Source of the DNA: Candidatus Sumerlaeia bacterium
GTDB taxonomy: Bacteria > Sumerlaeota > Sumerlaeia > SLMS01 > JAHLLQ01
Reading direction: 5' to 3'
NCBI GenBank assembly: GCA_028284075.1
Contig: JANQSL010000065.1
Span: forward strand, 1 to 64,000
Length of the DNA stretch: 64,000 nucleotides
Positions 9,001 through 17,322 of this stretch are shown here, in pieces. Below the pieces are notes generated by a model that was given only the letters and a program-made list of their open reading frames with translations, did not search any database and was not told the DNA's origin. Numbering within the stretch: the first letter of the stretch is position 1; each line of letters starts with the position of its first letter. Made by a program: the position numbers and the translations under genes.

Positions 9001-10448
9001 GCAAATGCGGTCTGAACCGTGCGCTCGTCGAAACCAGCGTCTCCCCGGTCATTCAACCCGACAAGGCAGGCATTTTGACGCTCATAAACATAGACATCAG
9101 CATCTTCCCACCGATTGGCATAGGCTCCCCGAACATGAGTGTCGTTGATACGCAGAAGATCGAGAATAATGGTGCTGTCGACTGCCCCGTAGCCGACCGC
9201 ATTACCAAGAGCGTCATCACGGCCGCCTTTTGGGAAATCACGGCCGTCACCGAAGACAAGTGCATTGTAGTATACAACGGGGAATCCCGGGCGTGTCAAA
9301 ATGTGGGCAAGAGCAACGCTGTTGTAACCTTGGAAAAAACCAGGACCGAATTCGTCGTGACTTCCCGCAAACATGACTCCACGTGTTCCATCATTCGCGT
9401 TCCCGTCGGAGCCATCGAAGGAAGCGTTTACAATGGAGCGCATATCTCCAAATCCGCCTGCATCAAAAACACTCCGCATTGCAAAAAAGAGCGGGAAATC
9501 CAGATTGTCGCGATTGCCGAACCCGTCCTTGCGAGTATACGCTGAGAGCTGGCCAAAATCTCCGGTGAAGGTTTCGCCGAAACTGAAAGGCGTGAATGGA
9601 TCGTTGCTGCGAGGGTTCCGTCCGGCATTGAAAAGAGCGGCGTCGTAGAAGTCGTTCCAAAAAAACGTCGGGACGTGTTTGACAGCGTCGAGGCGAAAAC
9701 CATCCACTCCTTTTGTTTCCACCATCCATTGCACATAACGCAGCAGCAATCCTGTTGCGTTCTCTTCCGTCGGATCTCCAGCCATGGGATCCATGAGGCT
9801 AAAAGGATGACGGCCAAACTCCTCGGGAAGATCCTGATCAGGATAATACTGACGGTTTTCCTCGCGAGGCGTCTCATTCGGAATCAAATTCTGAAACCCG
9901 GGAACCGGATGACGAATGAACTGATGGTTCTTGTCCTGAGCAATGTCAATGAGTCCGGCGAGACGACCGTTTAAGTCGCCTCCCTCAAATGCACCGTGAA
10001 AGTCACCATCCGCATCTTCCGGCAGAGTCGTCACAAAGCCCGGGTACCCCCCGGCATCCTCAAATCCTGGCGAACTCGAGTCTCGAAATCCATTATGGTT
10101 CAGGATTGTGTCGATATACAGAAGGACATCGGCACGATCCATCTCGGAGGACATGCGAAGGAAGTCCTGTTCCGTACCATAGAGTGTCCGATCAAAGGGA
10201 GAACCCAGGTTGAATCGATCGAACACGTCATAGCCAACGGAAAATCCGCCACTGTCGGCTTTGCCTGGAGGAGGAACCCAAAGACAATCATAGCCTGCAA
10301 CGAAGGCGTCTGGAAGACGGCGTTCAATGGTTTGCCAATCAGATTCAAACCACTGGAGAATGACATCTCCCTGAGCGCTGCCAGCAGGTATCAGCAAGGC
10401 TGCGATGGCAATGGCCTGACCCACTATCCCTGCAAACGTTTCTCTCAC
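6021..10448 (-). CDS. Secreted multidomain GH13 alpha-amylase with Ig/DOMON-like regions, lamin-tail-like domain and short C-terminal tail (DTDVWMMR)
   Basis: Signal-peptide-like N-terminus; GH13 motifs 'DTILNHNG', 'DGFRLDAVKH', 'FGETFTG', 'GSHDEFGP'; C-terminal 'EVLINEILIGDIDVIELFNPGSAAVEISGWALR' typical of lamin-tail (LTD) domains. Confidence 0.88.
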   Translation of the reverse strand: MRETFAGIVGQAIAIAALLIPAGSAQGDVILQWFESDWQTIERRLPDAFVAGYDCLWVPPPGKADSGGFSVGYDVFDRFNLGSPFDRTLYGTEQDFLRMSSEMDRADVLLYIDTILNHNGFRDSSSPGFEDAGGYPGFVTTLPEDADGDFHGAFEGGDLNGRLAGLIDIAQDKNHQFIRHPVPGFQNLIPNETPREENRQYYPDQDLPEEFGRHPFSLMDPMAGDPTEENATGLLLRYVQWMVETKGVDGFRLDAVKHVPTFFWNDFYDAALFNAGRNPRSNDPFTPFSFGETFTGDFGQLSAYTRKDGFGNRDNLDFPLFFAMRSVFDAGGFGDMRSIVNASFDGSDGNANDGTRGVMFAGSHDEFGPGFFQGYNSVALAHILTRPGFPVVYYNALVFGDGRDFPKGGRDDALGNAVGYGAVDSTIILDLLRINDTHVRGAYANRWEDADVYVYERQNACLVGLNDRGDAGFDERTVQTAFAPGTVLVELTGNAADPVVDPLDADIFNSVTVDGGGQVTIRIPRNSSSENFHGKGYIIYGPEVPQTELSIANSVQSLPADPADGRPEGVRRLVPIDVVTADTIEVTLQSMGGGIDDNALVKLDHGLDLDSDMAVTADGDFAGFESFPSASSTSGGGSGTYSVSIDATVLPEGNHYLESIAFLERDDGPALFDVQRKVVYVDRVPPEVELLFPGRTGDSDITSRSYEFVVGSDATANSVHIIIDPPPADIDVLALVDSGNSARQHDRLEWRSVVDNITDGLHEVAVVAFEQTGNVSVTRFDNIDAELSFPEIEIGVDTNPDPGVSDFQPFPAQILDSVYPNDIVVRVNTQSTPGGAISFGDGDFAVLLSVDGGNPVPAVPFDEALLPPVGILVQNDQNLGDDWDEFRFVWRGYSRGDHLLEATTELADTSRPPTTAIASTTVPESVNGPTITITNPMPPGDTVDNPTEIVVAGVFGDDPEYARVFLDTPDGSEILGTLSNPTTGVFEVTRVVGSYNLTDVLPPNAIVTENGDFVVRVVASTGPNGTGIVSEASSILTITGQISPEPLAQLLPDGDASEMLALPVLAVSAADGPGEGPPADFGEDGTLTELHAGIRDNVLGVALRGDMFGAEENSFDNASFLYIDINAGSTEGATDIATDLNDESDGLRGDISRAAFALDPMIANNGFDLVVGMTEPGIAFGYSLGTDGLGGGFDLFEFRPEFSVSYDSDTGGLPVSPGTSIAGPNAFEIRVPLSALGDPNPGALRFAAVTASDVGFPSPNTLPENMSDEFTSEQTIEELAFFPETPEVLINEILIGDIDVIELFNPGSAAVEISGWALRMNDAAGVSRDFVFSESTVVGAGGYLLVSDEGGVVSPAPVPDTNFAGFNIPWDLSRGASIGLVDEYGVGKDYVDWADLNSTQGNTVSRIVPAGTFFSGDLIAPDATVPHSLARDQNGSDTDTADDWEVTSGVDANAPTPGARNLTTPGFDTDVWMMR

Positions 10449-10475
10449 AACGAAACCTTTCCGAAAGCCTGAGAC

Positions 10476-13223
10476 TCACCGGAACATCCAGCCCTCGAAT
10501 TCAGGATTGATAAGCTCAACAGTCGGGAAATGCCAGTCATTACCGTCGTTGTTGTCCCACACTGTGGGAGGAGCACCGTTGTTGAAGACCATGTCGATCT
10601 GTACGGCACCCTGCGGAACTTCAAAAACGAACTCCCACACGTCGTCCGTCGTTTCCATCATCACGGCGGCATTCTGCGGATCGGTGATGGCGGTTGGGGT
10701 CCAGTTGTTCGTGCCATAGTGGATACGAACGTCCGAAGCGCCCTCGAGATTCCGCCCGGTCGAGTGGTATGTAATCATGACATCCTCGCCACGAACGGGG
10801 GGTGATGGTACCGTTATAACTGTTTGAGTGGGCTGCTCACCGCATTCGTTCGGAAATGGCGGTCCTGTTGCGGTAAAATGCCAGTCCGAGCCGTTGTTGC
10901 TGTCCCACGTCGCCATCCCGTCATTGAAAGCGAAGTCGATCTGGGCGGCACAGTCATCGACCGTAAAAGTATAGGTCCACAACCCGTCCCCGGCGTCAAT
11001 CATCTCGCCATCCGGTGAGAACACTGTCTCCCAATCGTTGATTCCGTAGTGTAAATAAACCTGAGAGGCTCCGGCCAGACTTCGCCCCGTGGAATCGTAG
11101 GTTACAGTTACCTGCTGCCCGCGAACCGGCGGGGCCGGATCGATAGTGACGACATCCGTTCCTCCCCCACCCCCGTTGCTTCCCGCTCCATCGCCTATCC
11201 AGACATGCTGAATAGGCGAACGAGTAACGTTACCACGCAAATCCACAGCTTCCACATAGTAGTCGATCAACACTTCACGCAAGTCCACAACTTCAACCGA
11301 ATAATGATCGCTGATGTGCAATGGGAGTTCAAAATAATCCACGTCGCCAAAATCGAACGGCTCGTCCTTTGAAAAGGGACGTCCCTCCATTGGGAGGTCG
11401 ACCCATTCTCCAACACCTGCACCACCGGTATACAGATGGTTGGCCGTATCATCCAGGCCGATGGCTCCGTCATCGTCCATGCGATACTTCAAGGTCACGC
11501 TCTCGATGTCACTGACATCGTAGACGAATGTCCAGATTGCAAAATCGCCGTTGTTAAAAACCTCGGCGTAGTTGTGGGCCGGTCCGGAATTGAAACTACC
11601 GGGGTTGTACGGATAGCGCTGCGGCAGCCAGACCGTGGGTGGCGTCATATCCATGGCGGAATTCGCAATGCCGGCAAGAAGCGGATCAACATGCTCCGCC
11701 ATCTCGTTGCAGCCCAAAGCACCCTTGTTTTCCTGATCCAGAGCTGCACCAAAGTAGACATTTCCCGAATCCAAAGCGCCCAGCAGGTAGTGCCAGCCGC
11801 GTTCCGTTGCGTTTGTTGAAGTGTCGGGAAACACGATCCTGTTAACGTTACGAGACAGACCACTGACTTGCTCCGCCGTGAGCAGCCGATTCAAAGCGGC
11901 ATGAAAAACCGCCATTTCACGGGCCTTGTTGTGCCACCCGTTAATCGGATCGAAACCGTTTTGAGTGATAAGCGGATAGTTCCACTGGTTGAACGTGGGG
12001 CTGCCAAAGTCGTTGTCAGGATTGATCCAGCCGCCGTCTTCCACGTGGAAAACACGGCTCTCCGCGGGAGGGAACTGATTGAGATAGTGCTGGATGCTTG
12101 TTGTCTCATTCCCCAACCCTGCAGCCGCGTTGGCAAGATTTGGAACATTCTCGAAGTAGTACGAAAAACCTCCTCCAAACGCGTTGTCGCCGTCATGGGC
12201 GAGAACAACAAGAGAGGGTTGAGCGGGATCGTTTGCCGCCTCCAGATCCGTCAGAAAGGATGCCCCCAAAGGGCCGAACCCGTCAGCATAGCTCATTGCC
12301 TGATCAGAGGGAACGCCAATGACCTTTGAAACCTCTCCCGTGTTCGGGTCGATATATTCAATCCACGAAGGCTGATAGGAAAGTGGATTGGCATGTCTGG
12401 GAGTACCGCGACTATCGGGAGCTGATCGGGCAATGTAGTTTCTCGCGGCGGGGTTGCGTGCGTCCGCCATATTCGGTGCGTTGCAAATGTCACCGCCAGT
12501 GCCCCGTACATATGGATAGTCGGGACAAGCTCGAGCGACCTTGTGACCGGAGACAATCGACCACTCGATGCCATTGGCTTCAAGAACGGGAATCAGCCGA
12601 ACGGAAAACGCCATTTCGGTGGGAAAGAAACCCTTCGAGATATATTGAGAGCCAAGCTCGACGCGTACCTTTTCCTGGAAAGTTTTGAGCTCCATATCCA
12701 CAATTTCCGAATCGAGAAGGGCGAGCAATCCATGGTGAAAGGAAAAATTGACGAGATCCAGTCGCGGGGCACCCGTTGAAGTCTTCCAACCGTGCCCCTG
12801 CTTGAGAGAGTCTTTCCACTCGGTCCCGCCATAGCCAATCTGACCCGCGTTGGCGAGGTCCTCGACATTCTCCATCAATGCACCGGAATACGATACGGAA
12901 GCTCCGGAGTCAGGATGATTTTCGCCAATGTTTCCAAGGGCATCACGAGTCCTTCCCTGGTAGACGGCCTTGCGATCATCTTTACCAAAGATATCGCGAA
13001 GGTTGTTTTCAGGAAACTGCGAGCCGCCGTCCTTCTCTGTAATCGATTCCCAGGCGAATTCATAGCGATCCGTTGCCGTCACTCTTGACTGATCGTTCCA
13101 ATATATGGGCTGGTGCAAATGCCAGTGCCAGGTAACCTTGGGCCGCGTGTTTTGCGCCGGTATCGCGGAGCCAATAGTCGTGCAGAGGGCTGCAAGAATC
13201 AGATCGCGGACCCTTGACTTCAT
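10476..13223 (-). CDS. Secreted GH57-like glycoside hydrolase with two C-terminal CBM25-like starch-binding modules
   Basis: Start refined to MKSRVRDLILAALCTTIGSAIPAQ (signal peptide); 'VTWHWHLHQPIYWND' GH57 N-terminal signature; tandem 'PAPPVRGQQVTVTYDSTGRSLAGASQVYLHYGINDW' and 'PSPPVRGEDVMITYHSTGRNLEGASDVRIHYGTNNW'. Confidence 0.85.
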   Translation of the reverse strand: MKSRVRDLILAALCTTIGSAIPAQNTRPKVTWHWHLHQPIYWNDQSRVTATDRYEFAWESITEKDGGSQFPENNLRDIFGKDDRKAVYQGRTRDALGNIGENHPDSGASVSYSGALMENVEDLANAGQIGYGGTEWKDSLKQGHGWKTSTGAPRLDLVNFSFHHGLLALLDSEIVDMELKTFQEKVRVELGSQYISKGFFPTEMAFSVRLIPVLEANGIEWSIVSGHKVARACPDYPYVRGTGGDICNAPNMADARNPAARNYIARSAPDSRGTPRHANPLSYQPSWIEYIDPNTGEVSKVIGVPSDQAMSYADGFGPLGASFLTDLEAANDPAQPSLVVLAHDGDNAFGGGFSYYFENVPNLANAAAGLGNETTSIQHYLNQFPPAESRVFHVEDGGWINPDNDFGSPTFNQWNYPLITQNGFDPINGWHNKAREMAVFHAALNRLLTAEQVSGLSRNVNRIVFPDTSTNATERGWHYLLGALDSGNVYFGAALDQENKGALGCNEMAEHVDPLLAGIANSAMDMTPPTVWLPQRYPYNPGSFNSGPAHNYAEVFNNGDFAIWTFVYDVSDIESVTLKYRMDDDGAIGLDDTANHLYTGGAGVGEWVDLPMEGRPFSKDEPFDFGDVDYFELPLHISDHYSVEVVDLREVLIDYYVEAVDLRGNVTRSPIQHVWIGDGAGSNGGGGGTDVVTIDPAPPVRGQQVTVTYDSTGRSLAGASQVYLHYGINDWETVFSPDGEMIDAGDGLWTYTFTVDDCAAQIDFAFNDGMATWDSNNGSDWHFTATGPPFPNECGEQPTQTVITVPSPPVRGEDVMITYHSTGRNLEGASDVRIHYGTNNWTPTAITDPQNAAVMMETTDDVWEFVFEVPQGAVQIDMVFNNGAPPTVWDNNDGNDWHFPTVELINPEFEGWMFR

Positions 13224-13248
13224 CAAAATTCTGTTCACACAGTGCTCC

Positions 13249-14844
13249 TTAACGCTTGCCGGCCAAATGCCCGCGTGCCGTCGGCACTTCCTTGCGATGA
13301 GTGCCGTTCCCATTGCTCATGGAACCATTGAAACGCTGGAAAGCAATCAGCTGATCACGCATGGTTCGCGCCCGCTGCTCATCAAGTGAGCCCTCTTCGA
13401 ATCTCCATTGCCAGTTGCCTCGCTGGGTTCCAGGGGTATTCATTCTTCCCTTCGTTCCCACTCCAAGAACATCCTGAACCGGCACAATAACCGTGTTTGC
13501 CGCGCTCGCAAAACCGGCTGTCATGATTCCCTTTTCGGGTCGTTCACCGATCTGTCCAAGGTATTGAAGAATGCGGATGTGTTCTTCGTCTGTGGCATGT
13601 TCTTCATACCACTCGCGAGTCGTGGGATTGTCATGGGTACCGGTATACACGACGGTATTCGGCTTGATCTCGACCGGAAGACTTGAGCCGCGTCGAGTGG
13701 GTGGAATCGTCTTCTTCGTCCCCCAGACAAACTGCAAAGGCTCCATTCCCGGAAAGTTATAGCGCTCACGCAGCTCCTCGACCGCCTTTGTAATAACACC
13801 GAGATCCTCTGCGATAACAGGCAAAGGACCGAATTCACTCCGGAGTGTGTCGAACAACTCCTCACCTGGAGCCATAATCCACTTGCCGTGACGGGCGGTC
13901 TTCTCACCCCACTTCACACTCCAGTAATTGCGGAATCCGATGAAGTGATCGAGTCTTACGATATCGAACGTGTCCAGCAGTGTGCGGAAGCGATCAATCC
14001 ACCAGGCAAAGCCTTCCTCGCGCATTTTGTCCCAGCGGTAGAGCGGATTTCCCCAAAGCTGTCCGTCTTCCGAGAAGTAATCAGGAGGAACTCCCGCCAC
14101 ATGGGTCGGCATTCCCGTGCAATCCAGCTGAAACAACTCCTGATTTGCCCAGGTATCCGCGCTGTCGAGCGCCACGTAGATAGGCAGGTCACCAACGATC
14201 CGGATTCCCCGTTGATGGGCAGCCTCCCGCACGCAACCCCACTGTGATGCAAAAAGATACTGAACAAAAACATGGAAACGGATTTCAGAAGCATACTGCC
14301 GCCGTGCCCTGCGCAACGCGGCTCCATCCCTTGCCCTGAACTCCATCGGCCACTCGAGCCAGCAGCGCCCGCCGTTGGCATCCTTCAATGCCATAAACAA
14401 CGCATAGTCCTTCAGCCACGGTTGCACGGTCTTGCGGCGCTGAAATGCCGCCATTCTTTTGCGCATGGAGGAAAAACCGCCATCCTCAAAGCGCCCGTAT
14501 GCCTTGCGAAGCAAATTCAGCTTCCATGGAATGACATGCCCATAATCGACCTGATCGCTCTTGAAGCCAACACCTTCAAGGTCGCTCTCTTCAACAAGAC
14601 CTTCCTTCAAGAGCAACTCGGGGCTGATGAGATAGGGGTTGCCTGCAAAAGCTGAGAAACACTGGTATGGTGAATCGCCGTAGCCGGTGGGACCGAGGGG
14701 CAAAACCTGCCAGAGAAAAAAACCCGCGTCTCTTGCCCAATCAAGAAAGCGAATCGCCTGAGGACCCAGGTCCCCTATGCCGAAAGGACCGGGCAGGGAA
14801 GTCGGGTGTAGCAGAATTCCGGCTGTGCGCTGATCGAGAACCAT
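13249..14844 (-). CDS. malQ: 4-alpha-glucanotransferase (GH77)
   Basis: 'RTAGILLHPTSLPGPFGIGDLG', 'QVLPLGPTGYGDSPYQCFSAFAGNPYLI', 'VRLDHFIGFRNYW', 'VIAEDLGVIT', 'YTGTHDNPTT'. Start refined to M at 14844. Confidence 0.96.
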   Translation of the reverse strand: MVLDQRTAGILLHPTSLPGPFGIGDLGPQAIRFLDWARDAGFFLWQVLPLGPTGYGDSPYQCFSAFAGNPYLISPELLLKEGLVEESDLEGVGFKSDQVDYGHVIPWKLNLLRKAYGRFEDGGFSSMRKRMAAFQRRKTVQPWLKDYALFMALKDANGGRCWLEWPMEFRARDGAALRRARRQYASEIRFHVFVQYLFASQWGCVREAAHQRGIRIVGDLPIYVALDSADTWANQELFQLDCTGMPTHVAGVPPDYFSEDGQLWGNPLYRWDKMREEGFAWWIDRFRTLLDTFDIVRLDHFIGFRNYWSVKWGEKTARHGKWIMAPGEELFDTLRSEFGPLPVIAEDLGVITKAVEELRERYNFPGMEPLQFVWGTKKTIPPTRRGSSLPVEIKPNTVVYTGTHDNPTTREWYEEHATDEEHIRILQYLGQIGERPEKGIMTAGFASAANTVIVPVQDVLGVGTKGRMNTPGTQRGNWQWRFEEGSLDEQRARTMRDQLIAFQRFNGSMSNGNGTHRKEVPTARGHLAGKR

Positions 14845-14999
14845 AGGAGAGAACTCCAAAAGCCTAACCCCGCGACAATGGGTCCTCTTTGCTCCCACGG
14901 CAACGCCGAATTGGAGCGTTGAGAAGCAGGGTTTATCAAATTTTTATCAAACGAAAAAAGCTTATAAAACACACACTTGCGTGCAGACTTCAGAGGCCC

Positions 15000-16238
15000 C
15001 TATCCAAATACTCGATCACGGTGCTCCTGATTATAGCGCAGCCGCTGCTCTGAGGTGAAACTGCGAAAATCCGGGGAACCATCCGCCTTCCTTGGATAGT
15101 CCTCACCTTCCGCCGGCACGTCACCTCCCGTTCTGTTCGCAAGCTTGACGGAAACGGATTCCCGAATGGAAAGTCCGCCGCCGCCATCTCCCCCGTAACT
15201 GACGGCAACATTTGTAAGCTTTATGTCCTCTTCGAGCGGACGATAGGGTGTGATGCCCAATTGTTGCAAAACACCGTGGTAAGCACGAACAGCCTCTTCC
15301 GCCGTGATTTCGTCGTCCGCAATCCGGCGAAGCATTTCAACAAAGGCAAGTTGATGCTCCGAGTTGTTGATTTTACGGCCGAACAAGGCAGCCCTGGCGC
15401 CATACTTCTTTGCCTCCGAGAGAAGTTTAAAAGCATCATAGGTCGTTCCGGAGGCACCACCAAGAATGCCAGGCACCAGATTCGGATCATAGCCCGCAAG
15501 CTCCTCCATAAACTTCGGACCATGGTAAACGATTTTCAGAAAAAGCGGTCGTCCTGCCCGGGGAACTCCTGCGAGGAGTCTGCCAATCTGGTCATTGATG
15601 AAATGACCCAGTTTGCCGGATTCAACCCGGTCCGGCAGATTGGGGTCAAAAACCTCAAGGAAGTGGCGAAATCCTTTCGACTCCGCCTCGATACGAAAAC
15701 GGCGATACTCCTCGAGAGTGGCACGATCAAGAGCCGTGTCATTGTTGAAGGTACAGGAATACAGGCCCAGATTTGCTCCAAGCGTTCTTTCCTTCGGTTC
15801 ACATGTTACCTTGCCGCACTGAATCTGGTCGATTGTCGCCGAACGAAATGGAAGGGATGGATCGGAAGTGTAGTGACCACCGCGAATCACATGAATATCC
15901 GTGGTGTCATTTGCACGCGCGGCAGGAGTCATTGAACTGTTTTCGAACAGACGCTCATCGATGGCCAGAACCTCGCTGTTACTGGCAGACATCAGCATGA
16001 TATCCACAAGGCCCTGACGCACGACGGAGCGAATCAGTTCACGATACTCGGAAAGAGTCCGGAAGTTTCCCTCCTGACCATAGTACTCCGGAGACTGACC
16101 CGGCGAGGCCATACCGAACGCCATGTCAGCGTCCTTCGCATCGGCGAGAATGAAATCTTTCGACGTGGCTCGCCCCTCACGGATACGGGCAATCTTGACA
16201 TCCAGACTTTTTTCCATGGGTTCCAACTCCCTGTTCAC
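15000..16238 (-). CDS. Putative sugar-phosphate aldolase-like TIM-barrel protein
   Basis: 'RPLFLKIVYHGPKFMEELAGYDPNLVPGILGGASGTTYDAFKLLSEAKKYGARAALFGRKIN' resembles class-I aldolase (DeoC/LacD-like) barrels; adjacent DeoR regulator. A start at 16217 is also possible. Confidence 0.55.
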   Translation of the reverse strand: MNRELEPMEKSLDVKIARIREGRATSKDFILADAKDADMAFGMASPGQSPEYYGQEGNFRTLSEYRELIRSVVRQGLVDIMLMSASNSEVLAIDERLFENSSMTPAARANDTTDIHVIRGGHYTSDPSLPFRSATIDQIQCGKVTCEPKERTLGANLGLYSCTFNNDTALDRATLEEYRRFRIEAESKGFRHFLEVFDPNLPDRVESGKLGHFINDQIGRLLAGVPRAGRPLFLKIVYHGPKFMEELAGYDPNLVPGILGGASGTTYDAFKLLSEAKKYGARAALFGRKINNSEHQLAFVEMLRRIADDEITAEEAVRAYHGVLQQLGITPYRPLEEDIKLTNVAVSYGGDGGGGLSIRESVSVKLANRTGGDVPAEGEDYPRKADGSPDFRSFTSEQRLRYNQEHRDRVFG

Positions 16239-17003
16239 TCAAACGTGTGCGAGCTCTACTTTCAGCCCGTGGCCTTCCAGCGCCGACACTGCACTTGTCT
16301 CAAGTTTTGCGTCTGAAATCAGAGTGTCAAATTCCTCAAGGTGGGCGAAAAAAGAGAGCGACGTTCCACCGTACTTGCTATGATCCGCGAGAAGAAAACG
16401 CTCCCTGGCATTCTTCATCATCACGGTTTTAAGGCTCGCGTGGAATTCATTGGAATCCGTCGCGCCCCGCTCGTCATGAAATGCCGTACAAGAGCTAAAC
16501 GCCTTTGTGACATGATATGTTCCCAGAACATGCTCCGCAGATGGACCAACAAACGATCTTGTGCCGCGATCGAGAGTTCCTCCAATCGCAATCACACGAA
16601 CGTTTTCTTTCGATATGAGCTCAAGAAGAACCTGAAAAGAATAGGAGAGCACAACGTACTCCTCGTCGGGAAGCAATCGCGCTATGTTCAGTGACGTCGT
16701 ACTCGCATCGAGAAAAATGATATCACCTTTTTCCACATGTCGAAGAGCATGACGTGCAATTGCCTCTTTTTCTTGCGGGTTCATCACTTCGCGCTGTGCG
16801 AAGGATTTGTCCCAGGGGGTGGGATTGATCGGCAGAGCTCCACCGTGACGGCGCAGGATGCGGTTGCTTTTCTCAAGTTTTTCAAGGTCCCGCCGAATCG
16901 TCTCGTCAGTAACGTTCAGCAGCTCAGCAAGGTCGCGGACGCGGGCGCTGCCGTCACGCTCGACGTACTCAATAATTCGACGATGTCGTTCTTCAGCCAG
17001 CAT
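16239..17003 (-). CDS. DeoR/GlpR-family transcriptional regulator
   Basis: 'MLAEERHRRIIEYVERDGSARVRDLAELLNVTDETIRRDLEKLEKSNRILRRHGGA' classic DeoR HTH; sugar-phosphate sensor domain follows. Start refined from 17105. Confidence 0.95.
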   Translation of the reverse strand: MLAEERHRRIIEYVERDGSARVRDLAELLNVTDETIRRDLEKLEKSNRILRRHGGALPINPTPWDKSFAQREVMNPQEKEAIARHALRHVEKGDIIFLDASTTSLNIARLLPDEEYVVLSYSFQVLLELISKENVRVIAIGGTLDRGTRSFVGPSAEHVLGTYHVTKAFSSCTAFHDERGATDSNEFHASLKTVMMKNARERFLLADHSKYGGTSLSFFAHLEEFDTLISDAKLETSAVSALEGHGLKVELAHV

Positions 17004-17322
17004 CCACACAATCCACAAATTCCAACATTGACGGACCGATTCGAGCTGATCTCCCGCCTGGAAGTCAAGTGGCCAAGCCGATTCTTTGCTTCGACATGGC
17101 ATCAATCCATTCAGCAGCTCATTCCTTTCTGATTTTAAATGACTGAAAACAAATAACTTATAATCACTTCTGCATACTCGCTACATACCAGGACATTCTT
17201 GGACGACATCAATCTTTCAAAATGTGGCATCATGCGGATATTCAGCTTGTGCCACGCGCCACAATGACGCCGTGTGCGGCGTGAATCGTACTGTTTTTCC
17301 GACTTCATCCAAGGGGACTGAA

